NCBI GenBank assembly: GCA_963926055.1
Contig: CAWUVK010000007.1
Span: 82,986 to 146,985, forward strand
Direction of reading: 5' to 3'
Source: CAJXJP01 sp963926055
Lineage (GTDB): Bacteria; Patescibacteriota; Gracilibacteria; BD1-5; UBA6164
Length of the DNA stretch: 64,000 bases
The notes below the pieces were generated by a model. The model was given only the letters and a program-made list of their open reading frames with translations. It was not told the DNA's origin and ran no database searches. Of this stretch, positions 21,557-30,492 are shown piece after piece. The translations under genes and the position numbers were made by a program. The stretch's first letter is position 1; every line of letters starts with the position of its first letter.

Positions 21557-22042
21557 TTATTGAGTTTTCATTGATTTTACTATTTGTCTGATTTGTTGAG
21601 CTAATCAATCAAAAAAAGTTTTCCATTGCGGAGAATTTTCAATTATTCTCTCCTCAAATATAAGAATATTATCGATATCTTCTTCCAGATATTCTACTAT
21701 TCACGCTTCATAGTACATCATAGTTTGTCTGAGTCCTAAGGCAATATTTAATACAACAAATACATCAGATTCTTCATTTCAATTTATATTTAAAATGTAT
21801 TTCTCTCAGAGTTCAGCATATTCTTTGTAAGCAGTTCATCAAACATTATTGATTTTCATATTTTGTATTGCTTTTTCTCTTAAATCACACATATCTTGTG
21901 TTTCTTTCAATCAAATATAATCACTCAATGAATCAAAATCTTTAATCTCTAATAACATTTCAACTTGATTCAAATTTATATGTGAATGAGTGAGATTTTC
22001 TAATCATTGTTGTGAGAAGTGAGGGATGTTTATTTTATCCAT
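21557..22042 (-). CDS. Hypothetical protein, 161 aa
   Basis: Soluble, helical, slightly acidic; reads through three UGA glycines (for example NNVGGTAYKEY). The segment SDVFVVLNIALGLRQTMMYYEAG could form a buried helix. No family recognised. It precedes the P-loop kinase gene with a short gap and probably shares its transcript. Confidence 0.6.
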
Positions 22043-22123
22043 AATTATTATAAATTAAAATATTATTAAACTACTTATATACATTATATTATCACATATT
22101 ATTTATAATATACAAAATAAAAT

Positions 22124-22855
22124 TTATTGTAAAAATTTAAATAACATTTTAAATAATTTTCTTTCAAAAGATGCAAAAATTTCACTTTCGATAATAAAAC
22201 TTTCATCCGTGTTAAAATCGATAATTGCGACTTTATTTGCATAAATTAATTTGGTAATATTATCTTCGAAATCATCTATTTTTTTTGGAATAACCACGAC
22301 TTCTTTATCCAGCTTTTTTGGTTTTAAACTCGTTAAATATTCGTTTGTGATTACATATCTTTGTAATTGTTTTTCGTTTCTAATTTTTTTATATTTACTA
22401 TGAAAATTTTCAGAAATATTTGTATTTTCTATATCCTTGCGCGAAGAATATCTATAAAAAGATTCTCATTTTTTGAGTGTATGCGCTATATCCATATAAA
22501 CATTTCTCACTCAAGTTTTTCCAGATAAATGTTTAAATACTGGCTTATCAAAAGAATTTTTATAGATTCTTTCCACTTGCGGGATAAAACTTGCATAATC
22601 TTCTTTTATAGATTCAAAATAATTATTTAAAACCTGTGGATTTTCTGCAATAAATAAAGTTCTTTTTCATTGAATAGTTGTTCAAATCAAACCAGATTCT
22701 TGCATATTTGGCATGATTTTATACAGTTTTGGACGATGTATATTTGTATGTTTTGAGATTTCACTCAGTGTCTTTTGTGGATGTTCTAACAAATACATAT
22801 ACACCAAAGATTCATCTGCAGAAAGGCCGAGTTTTTCTAATATTTTTATATTCAT
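22124..22855 (-). CDS. TrmB-like transcriptional regulator, 243 aa
   Basis: N-terminal winged helix (residues ~1-70): KLGLSADESLVYMYLLEHPQ, ISKHTNIHRPKLYKIM, then a wing around LIGTTIQGKRTLF, the TrmB/SgrR-type layout. The C-terminal ~150 residues are a sensor domain with GKTGVRNVYMDIAHTLKKG, similar to other TrmB-like regulators of candidate phyla. It is divergent from the PHP-domain gene 163 bases away and may regulate it. Confidence 0.82.
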
Positions 22856-23018
22856 AATTAAGTGTAAAAATATATTACACTTTTATTTTAATAAATTTTT
22901 ATTTAATTTAAAGCAAAAAAATATTTTTTTGTAATATTATTTTACAAATTTAGTTTATTTCTAATTATTTTTCTTAAAAAAATATATACTTGAGTTGTTA
23001 TTTATTAATCATATTTTT

Positions 23019-23942
23019 ATGAATAAATTAGATATGCATTTCCACTCTACTTGTTCAGATGGGAAAAACACACACGAAGAAATATTAGACCAAGCCAAGA
23101 AAAAAGGTTTAGAATTTATAGCCTTAACAGATCACGATCATATTTCAGGAGAATTCCAACAAAAGGCACAAAATAAATGAATTCAATCAACTCAATCTGT
23201 AGAAATTTCAGCGAGAAATTATCAGCACGAAAAAAGTTTACATCTTACTTGTTATGCAAAAGAATTTTCTCAAGATGTATTTGATATTTTAGATTGAGTG
23301 AGAGAAAGTAGAAAAAACAATTTAAAAGTTCAGATTGAGTCACTCAAAAAAAGTGGTTTTCAAGTTTCTCTTCAAGATTTACAAGATTTTGCTGAGCAAA
23401 TGAAACGACCAATCGAAGCGATGAATAAATTTGATATTGCGAGGATTTTATACGAAAATCCAGAGAATAAAAAAATATGGATTTCTTTAAATAATGGTAA
23501 AGATATCTGACTTGTAGAATTTTATTTACAATATTTCAAAAGAAATTGAGAAAAATTTTCAACATTTTGAATATTGGTTCCAGAATATGAGCCGAGTCTC
23601 GAAATGTGCAAAGAAATCAAAGAAAAAAATAATGCCATTTTGTCAATGGCTCATCCAAATTTTACATTTAAAAAAGATATCCAAACCTTTGTTTCTACCA
23701 TCGAGCATTATATTCAAACTGCTTGACTCAACGCAGTAGAAATCAACTCTCGCGCAAGTAAACAGTGGATTGAAGTTATGCAACAAGTTGCTGAAAAATA
23801 TGATTTATTCATAACTTTTTGAAGTGATAATCACGGTATCTGAATCAAAGACGAAAAACACGCAGATTTTGGAAATTTAAATCCAAATATTACAGCAGAA
23901 TTTATACAGCAAGAATTTGAGAAATATAGAGGGATGTTGTAG
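23019..23942 (+). CDS. PHP-domain phosphoesterase, 307 aa
   Basis: Metal-dependent phosphoesterase (histidinol-phosphatase-like or 3',5'-nucleoside bisphosphatase/RNase AM-like). Motif I MHFHSTCSDGKNT (His7, His9, Asp15), motif II LTDHDHISG, then MAHPNF and FGSDNHG near the C-terminus, the last metal ligands. Length matches YciV/RnaAM-type members (~290). The ATG at 23019 places the metal motif at the N-terminus as in relatives; an upstream in-frame ATG at 22995 would add eight residues. Ends in a strong hairpin. Confidence 0.88.
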
Positions 23943-23976
23943 TAAAAAGACACTTACGAGAGTAAGTGTCTTTTTC
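23943..23976. terminator. Shared terminator of the PHP gene and the coiled-coil membrane gene
   Basis: 14-bp stem AAAAAGACACTTAC / GTAAGTGTCTTTTT with a 4-nt loop, between convergent genes. Confidence 0.85.
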
Positions 23977-23996
23977 TCTTGATACATGATTATTAC

Positions 23997-25307
23997 TTAT
24001 TTATCGTTTGTTCAAAATATATATTCCCATACCGGAGGATTAGTTCAATGATTTTTATCAAGTGTATCACTTGGATTTTCTCAAGTCATTTTAACTATAT
24101 TTTCCATTAACATTTTTTTGATTTCTATGGATTTTTCATCTTCTCATAAATTATCAATTTGTTTTTTATATCACTCAAAACTTTTAGCTAAACTTTCTTT
24201 ATGAGCATATTCTTGTTGTAATCTTTTATTTTGGCTTTGTTGTTTGCTAGAGAAATAAGCTAACCATATTATTGGAAGAATAATTGGTAAATAAGCAATT
24301 ATATTTAATAAAGTTTTTTCTAATGTAACTCATACCTTGATATCTTTTGAAATAAATATAGCTAAAAGCAGTGAAAAAAAGAATAAAAAATTCCATATAA
24401 TATTTCACCAGAAAAAACTATCTTTCATATCTTTATAAGCACTAGATAATCAAGCACTTGTTGCTCATGGTAATAGTGTTTCAATTCTATTTTTTAATTC
24501 AGAATATTCAGTATTTTTTGTTTTGTATAAATTGTCTAATTTTTCTTTATATCATTTAACTCATTTTCTTATAACCTTTCAATTATCATCAGTTTCTTCT
24601 TTTATTCAAAAAATAGAATCATGATATTCTTTTATTTCATTATATAAATGAGTTATTTTTTCTTTTATAGATTTATTTCATTCAACTCACTCCAGTAATT
24701 CAGTCTTATATTTTTTTATTTCTAGATATGTATCATGAATTAAATCTTTTATAGAATCATTTTCTTCATCTCATTCTAATAACTCATTATAATATTCTAT
24801 AATAGAATTATATTTTTCTTCATAATCTTGTATTTTTTCTATTAGATTATTTACTTTATTTTCTAATGATTCATCTCATTCAAAAAGACTTTGTTTATAA
24901 CTATCAATCTTTTCTACTAAATCATTAATGTTTTCTTCTATTGATTCATCTCAATCAAATAATTCAAAATAATATTTATTAATTTCAATATTTTTTTCTT
25001 TATATCAATTGAGTTCTTCTATTAAACTTAAAATCTCTTGTTTTACTGAATTGTTTTCATCATCTCATTCAAATAATTCAGAATAATAATCTTTTATTCA
25101 TTCATATTTATCTTCACTTTGATTAATTTTATATTCAATATCTCTTACTTTTCATTCTAAAGATTGCTCACCTTCAAAAAAACTGTTATAAAAATTATTA
25201 ATAGCAGAAATTTTATTCTCTAATTCAGTAATTTTATCTGAAGATAATTTCTTTAATTCCTCTTTTAGTTTTTCTATATATTCGTCTACTTCTATATTAT
25301 TATCCAT
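23997..25307 (-). CDS. Coiled-coil protein with tandem EGDE repeats and two C-terminal membrane helices, 436 aa
   Basis: Residues ~1-290 are a long, very acidic helical region holding about seven diverged ~30-42-residue repeats. Each has a core like YSELFEGDDE or YNELLEGDEE followed by a heptad segment (INDLVEKIDSY-like); the glycine of EGDE is mostly UGA. Then comes a conserved-looking LLPGATSAGLSSAY motif, a pair of membrane helices (IIWNFLFFFSLLLAIFIS and LLNIIAYLPIILPIIWLAYF), and a cytoplasmic tail. The LLPGATSAGL segment before two helices occurs in unannotated membrane proteins I have seen associated with defence-like loci, but I cannot assign a function. Possibly a membrane tether or spacer. 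Confidence 0.75.
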
Positions 25308-25600
25308 AAAATTTTAATTTAATTTTATTAAAATAAATATCTCATATATAATATATTTATTTTAATATAAAAGTCTAATAAACATTAAAAAACACTTATA
25401 TGTCTATAAGTGCTTTTTATTTTGTCTTAAATGGCAGCAGATTGTATATTTAGTTCTAAATTCGATTATGGACTACGAGGGGTTGTATAAAAAATGGGTA
25501 GACCATAGAATTGGTTAGAAATCAAACAAAATAAAATGCTAATTGTTTATAATAAAAAAATATGATATAATCATAAATATATATTTATGATTAACATAAT
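25308..25600. other. Intergenic region with terminator, TGGCAG motif and palindrome
   Basis: Holds a hairpin (25387-25418), then TGGCAGCAG (25432-25440), a 60-bp stretch of higher GC (GACTACGAGGGG), and just before the next gene a TATAAT (25566-25571) overlapping a perfect 20-bp palindrome TCATAAATATATATTTATGA (25571-25590). No ORF longer than about 25 codons that I would support. Confidence 0.5.
25387..25418. terminator. Hairpin terminator
   Basis: AAAAACACTTATA / TATAAGTGCTTTTT with a 4-nt loop and one mismatch; located 3' of no plus-strand gene, so perhaps a leftover or a terminator of a small RNA. Confidence 0.6.
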
Positions 25601-26536
25601 ATGGATATTTGAATAAATAAATACTGAGATTCAGATGAATTGATTGAAGACCAAAAACTATTAAAACATGATAATATAGAATTATATAAGATTTATCAAG
25701 AAGCTATTCTCAATAGGGATCCTTCAGTATTAAAAGAAAAAACTCAACAACAGGTTCAGGAACTAAAAAAACTATTCCAAAGTAAACAACTAAAAAAATT
25801 TAATAAATTTGTAGAAGATTTTATTGTTATAAGGCATGATAGCAATTGAACAGATACATTTAAAGCTCCAATCCATACATGAAATCAATCATGAGGTTGA
25901 AATTATTATACTGACCATATGGTAAGAGCAGAAAATTATGTTTATGCTAGCTTTGATAAAATATCACATTACATGACAAAATACGACTGAAAAACGAATA
26001 GTTTAGAGCAAAATCATAAAGATAATATTTACTGAATACAAGAGTGATCTATTACTAATAGAGCTGAACTAGTTTTTTGTGACATTGCAAATATACCTTG
26101 AGCAAAAAAATATTGAAACTGAAAAAATAGATGAGTATTAGAGACTTATATGCTAAACTGTTTTGAATATAATACAGGAAAAGAACTCTTAGCATTATAT
26201 CTATCTATTGTATTTGATTCTGAAGAAGATGTAATTGAGTTTTTTTCTAATAATCATCCTCATCAATCTCAACATTGGTATGATTCTTTTTGAGGTGAAA
26301 AGTATAAATCACCAATAGAACAATGGCAAAAAGATATAAATTCTAAGATTGATTTTGAAAATAATACAATCGAAAGAATGAAAGAAATATTTGTAAAAAC
26401 ATGAATTATCCCTCCTCTTTCATTAGAAGTTAGAATTCAAGATGAAGCTGAAAAAAAAGAAATAAACCAAATAATTGAAAATAGAAAAAAAACTGTGCTA
26501 AATAAAGTATTAGACATACTATTATCAAAAAAATAA
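25601..26536 (+). CDS. Hypothetical protein, 311 aa
   Basis: ATG at 25601, TAA at 26534-26536, with about 18 UGA glycines, so the standard code shows almost nothing of it. N-terminal helical segment (residues 10-85), then a central region with GNQSGGWNYYTDHMVRAENYV and a NHPHQSQHWYDSFGGEKY stretch rich in His, Trp and Tyr, and a helical C-terminus. No signal peptide or membrane helix. I do not recognise a family. A 20-bp palindrome overlaps its likely promoter. Confidence 0.65.
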
Positions 26537-26601
26537 AAATATAAAAATCAAAAGAATTAACTTTGATACCCCCTATCAGAATAGAACTTATTTTTAAACT
26601 A

Positions 26602-26636
26602 AAAAAGCACTAAATTCAGAAGAATTAGTACTTTTT
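26602..26636 (+). terminator. Imperfect hairpin terminator
   Basis: AAAAAGCACTAAATTC / GAATTAGTACTTTTT with an AGAA loop and mismatches; followed 15 bases later by TGGCAGG. Confidence 0.65.
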
Positions 26637-26718
26637 AACACAAGTTATTTTTGGCAGGACTGAGAGATTAGTAATAAGGAACTTTTTGAATTAATAGAGA
26701 ATTTATAATAAGTTAATA

Positions 26719-27720
26719 TTAATAATCATTCTCAGGATTACCATGTCTGCAACAGCCAAATATTGAACATCAAGAATACTCTGCAACTAAATGTTTATCA
26801 ATGTTTACAATTGGTTTAGTTTCAAATAATTTCTCCATATTTTCTTTCTCCATTATTTCTGTTAAAAATTTTGACATATCTTCGTTTTTTTCTTCATCAG
26901 GTGCATCTTTCCATATACCTGTACTATTTTTTATTTCTTGGATATACCCTTGTAATTCTTTTATATCCTTATTAATCTTTTTAAGAAAAAGTTGTTTATC
27001 GCTAATAAAAATTGAATATCATAATTCTTTCCGGTCTAATAAATCTATGCGCATTCCACATTTTAGCGTATTATTTTTTGCATTTTCATAATCATCATAG
27101 AGGAAGTATAAAATTCATATATCATAATCATTTATCGCATTATCGAAATTTTTTGACTCTTGCATTAGTCTTAAAATTTCATAAGTATTTTCCTTATTAT
27201 CTAATTTGTATTGTACTAATGCTAATCAAAACATACTTTTTAATTCATTATCTCTTTCTTTATCTTGTGATGTTTTCAAAAAATGTTTTTCTGCAGATTT
27301 ATAATCTCATATCATATATTTGCAATATCATAAATTATGTTCGGCATCCCATGTTTCATGTTTATTTTGAGATGTTTCTAGTGCATCTATTGCTTTTATG
27401 TATTCTTTTTGCTCAATAAGAGTAGTCGCATAAAATAAATATGGTAAATATGATTTTGGTTTTAATGTAATACATTCTTTTTGGACTTCTAGTGCTTGTT
27501 GATTTTCATAACATTCATAAAAAAGATGACTTGCAAAGTTGTTAGTAGTCTTTACAGTTTTTTTTAGTTTATATGCTTTTTCAAAAAAAAGGTAATCTTC
27601 ATTATCCTGAATCATTTCTAAGTTTTCAGAATATCATATAGCAATTAAGTTGATTAAATCTAGATTTTCAGAATCTGATTTATACTGTTCTAGAAGATTA
27701 ATTAATTCCTTTTTTTCCAT
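26719..27720 (-). CDS. TPR-repeat protein with Cys-rich C-terminal tail, 333 aa
   Basis: Residues ~20-250 are helical repeats of the tetratricopeptide type: for example PKSYLPYLFYATTLIEQKEY, then NLGYCKYMIGDYKSAEKHFL and IGILYFLYDDYENAKNN. The C-terminus ends with SGCSIFGCCRHGNPENDY, four cysteines and a histidine in ten residues, which could bind a metal, carry a lipid or act as a peptide tag. TPR arrays are usually protein-binding scaffolds. The gene is monocistronic on the minus strand between two plus-strand units. Partner unknown. Confidence 0.78.
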
Positions 27721-27784
27721 TTTTTTATTTAAATATATTAATATTTATATGATAAGAAAAATATGATATATAGCAATTATATCA

Positions 27785-27814
27785 AAAAAACACTTACGAT
27801 TATGTAAGTGTTTT
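27785..27814. terminator. Hairpin terminator
   Basis: AAAAAAACACTTAC / GTAAGTGTTTT with a short loop. Confidence 0.65.
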
Positions 27815-27955
27815 CCTTTAAATTAGACAATGGCAGCCCCAATAGTATCATGTTACAACTTTACGAAAGTGCTAATCATACAGGTATTAATTTTCTACGA
27901 TTATTGTGGGATGAATTAGATTATCAAGAAGATATAGTTATTTAATTTAATAGAT

Positions 27956-27993
27956 AAAAAGACAATGGATAAATAATCCAATTGTCTTTTTTT
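27956..27993. terminator. Terminator of the UGA-free gene at 28002
   Basis: Stem AAAAAGACAATTGGAT-like arms (AAAAAGACAATGGAT / ATCCAATTGTCTTTTT) with T-run on both strands. Confidence 0.78.
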
Positions 27994-28001
27994 ATAACGC
28001 A

Positions 28002-28274
28002 CTATGCCAACACTATACCTTCAGTGGTAAGTGGTTCATTTGTATTTTGAACAGAAGCAATAGCACCTTTTACAGCTTTATTTGGCAAAAATTTGGTAGC
28101 AAATTTACCAGTTTCAACTGTGATTACAGCTTCTACATATGCAGGAGTGATTTCGATACCATTATCACGGAAAGTTCCAACGATAGCATGTTTTTTACAA
28201 CCACCTTCGTGCATTTCAATAATTTTTTGAGTATTTACTTCACGCACAACGGCTTTTCGAGCAGCTTGAATCAT
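28002..28274 (-). CDS. UGA-free hypothetical protein with strong expression signals, 90 aa
   Basis: Start ATG at 28274 is chosen because GAGGA (Shine-Dalgarno) lies 6-7 nt before it; an in-frame upstream ATG (28319) lies in the promoter/inverted repeat and has no such site. Begins MIQAARKAVVREVNTQKIIE and carries MHEGGCKKHAIVGTFRDNGI; a single Cys. All eight glycines are GGN, mostly GGT; arginines are CGN, not AGA; stop is TAG. This coding style differs from its neighbours. No family recognised; residues ~15-50 might form a helix-turn-helix (IIEMHEGGCKKHAIVGTFRD), which would suit a small regulator. Confidence 0.75.
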   Translation of the reverse strand: MIQAARKAVVREVNTQKIIEMHEGGCKKHAIVGTFRDNGIEITPAYVEAVITVETGKFATKFLPNKAVKGAIASVQNTNEPLTTEGIVLA

Positions 28275-28278
28275 AATA

Positions 28279-28350
28279 ATTCCTCTATCAATATGCTTTA
28301 TACAGGATGCATAGAGCATATTGATTATATAGAGTAAAAATATATTGCAA
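28279..28350 (-). promoter_or_regulatory. Promoter with overlapping 10-bp inverted repeat
   Basis: Read on the minus strand: TTGCAA (28350-28345), 15-bp spacer, TATAAT (28329-28324), then inverted repeat TCAATATGCT (28279-28288) / AGCATATTGA (28315-28324). The repeat spans the start region and could be an operator or a leader hairpin. Confidence 0.6.
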
Positions 28351-28426
28351 GGAAAATATTGAATTTGACAATACTTTGATAATATTTACTATTAACTAAT
28401 AAATTTTATTACTAATAAATACATCA

Positions 28427-29506
28427 ATGTCTCAAAAAAAGGAGGGATTTAATATCGAACAAATTGCAGGAAATTTCATACTCTATATAGTTATATCTTT
28501 TATAACTTCCCTATTAATATTATCAATGTTTTATTGGAATCATGATTATGTATTTAATTTTCTTGAAAATTTTTATATCAATCAAGATATAATAGATTAT
28601 ATAAATCAGAATATTAAATATATAATTACATTATGATTTACATATTTAATATTCTTATCATTTATTTGAAGGAAAAAATGAAAAATATTTAGTGCGGATC
28701 AAAGTGGAATTACGAATCAATACGGGTGAGCATTATTACTATGATATCAGTTTGTAAGTTTCTTTTTACTACTTCATTTAAAATTTTTATTTTCAGTAAA
28801 TGCTTACCCTTGTTGAATATGATTCCAAGAATTTTTCTTTATAATAATATTTTTTATTAATTATTCATTTATAATATCAGATAAAGTATGGAAATTTAGC
28901 ACAGAACATCCATTATTACTAAAAATATATTGAGGAATACTCTTTTTCATCTTATTGTTACCTATCTTTTATATTTGATACCTTGAAATCATAATATTAC
29001 TATTTATTTCGAGTGTTATTCTCCCGCTTACTCATAAAATTAATCAAGATTATATACGTATACATAATAAACCAGATTTTCTTAAATTAGTTTTTGAACA
29101 ATGAAGAAAGGAAATATCAGAATTAATGAAAGATCTAACAAATACTTCTCAAAAAGATGATAAGGAATCAGATTTAAACATAATGTTATTATTTTTCTTT
29201 TTACTTCCCACTTTGATTACTACAAGTTTTATATTATCAATTATAACACCTATTATTTGAATTCTATACAACTTTAATATATTTTCGTTAGTTTATATAC
29301 ATTTAGTATTCATTATTATCTATATATCTCTTAATCTCATTTCAAATAAATTTTGAGAATATGTTGCTGTTTATTTTAATAATAAAGAGTATAAATGATA
29401 CTTATTAGAAAATACAGAAAAACAGTTAATATTACTGACAAAAACTAATACCTTTGTAATAAAACATGACAAAATAGAATATATTAAGACACTTAAAAAG
29501 AGATAA
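28427..29506 (+). CDS. Polytopic membrane protein, 359 aa
   Basis: About seven hydrophobic segments (for example FILYIVISFITSLLILSMF, FFIIIFFINYSFIIS and LPTLITTSFILSII), with a hydrophilic mid-loop (residues ~215-250, RKEISELMKDLTNTSQ) and a cytoplasmic end (YIKTLKKR). Many UGA glycines. No transporter signature recognised. Ends within a terminator shared with the minus-strand gene at 29529. Confidence 0.7.
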
Positions 29507-29528
29507 GAATCAATTCTTATCTCTTTTT
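29496..29528. terminator. Shared bidirectional terminator
   Basis: 13-bp stem AAAAAGAGATAAGAAT / ATTCTTATCTCTTTTT with a tiny loop between convergent genes. Confidence 0.85.
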
Positions 29529-30404
29529 TTACTTTAACCATTTTATAAAACTTCTTTCAATGAAATCATCAAATGTCATATTTTCAAAATTTCATTTATT
29601 TTCTAAAAACTCTTTAATTTCCTCAACAGTTATTAAAGATAGATAAAATGGATTTTCTTTTGATATAACCTTTTTTCTACAATAGTCTCAAATTGCTGTT
29701 TTATAGGTTTCTTTATAAGCAGTGGACGTTATTACGATAGCATATTTTGAAATTCAGTGTTCATTTAATCTTTCAATATAACTTTTCAACTGACTTACCT
29801 CTCATGCTCAACTTTCAGCATTTTTTTTATACTTTGCTTCAAGTATAGCATATCATAAATAATTTGTATCTTTTCAGAAATTTCAAATATCTTTCTTTAA
29901 TTTTAATAATCTATCGATTTTTTCTGTTCAATCTTCAAATGAAAATTCTTTAAATCATTTTTCAAAATATGAAGTATTTAATAAAAATTTTTCACTTAAT
30001 TCTTCAAATTTATTTCAATTTGCTTTATTGCTTGTAGATTTTTTTAATTTTTCTAACTCTTCATTAAATTCATTTAAAAGAGCTTCTTTTTTTTCTTTTA
30101 AATCTGTATTAATAAGTATAGAATCTATATTCTCACTATAATCTATATTTTCAATAAATGATTGAGATAGTTCGAAATATTTTAATATATTAAGAATTTT
30201 ATTTTTTCAATTTTCTGATGCTAAAATATCAGCAAATAAATTATCGAAATCAGTTTTTATACTACCAAATTTACTTCAATAAGTGCTTGAAAAATCTCAT
30301 TCGATATCGATATTTTCTAACACTTTAACAAACTCTGAAATATTAATTTTTTCAGAGTTTGGAAGTTTTCAAGTAAAGAATTTAGATAATTTATTAAAAT
30401 TCAT
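29529..30404 (-). CDS. PD-(D/E)XK-like (putative restriction endonuclease-type) protein, 291 aa
   Basis: C-terminal half resembles the Mrr/restriction-endonuclease-like fold: a candidate acidic residue upstream (DRLLKLKKDIGNFGKDTNY region), then YAILEAKYKKNAESGAGEVSQLKSYIERLNEH with the ExK pair Glu189/Lys191 and a downstream KYAIVITS strand. The N-terminal ~130 residues are helical and acidic. It lies 88 bases after the AAA_13 ATPase gene on the same strand, which suggests a two-gene unit. The ExK pair is visible; the fold is inferred. Confidence 0.65.
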
Positions 30405-30492
30405 AATAATTTATGTTAATATATGTTTATTTTATCACAAAATATAGTTTCTTACAAAATGTATAGAAGTTATTATATTGAATAATACTATA

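Larger units (their letters stand above)
27721..28001. other. Intergenic region with two terminators and a tRNA-3'-end-like segment
   Basis: Contains a hairpin (27785-27814), the segment 27831-27848 (TGGCAGCCCCAATAGTAT), which matches the encoded 3' end of tRNA-Trp (55246 onward) at 14 of 18 positions, and a second hairpin (27956-27993). Between the hairpins there is a 31-codon ORF (27850-27945, starting MLQLYESANHTGINFL) with no other support. Confidence 0.5.

Noticed and set aside
25571..25590. 20-bp perfect palindrome as a specific operator
   Set aside because: Composed only of A/T-rich sequence (TCATAAATATATATTTATGA), so it can easily arise by chance; listed but not claimed as a binding site.
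27850..27945. 31-codon ORF between two terminators
   Set aside because: No ribosome site, no glycine-codon signal and no recognisable motif; kept only as part of the intergenic note.
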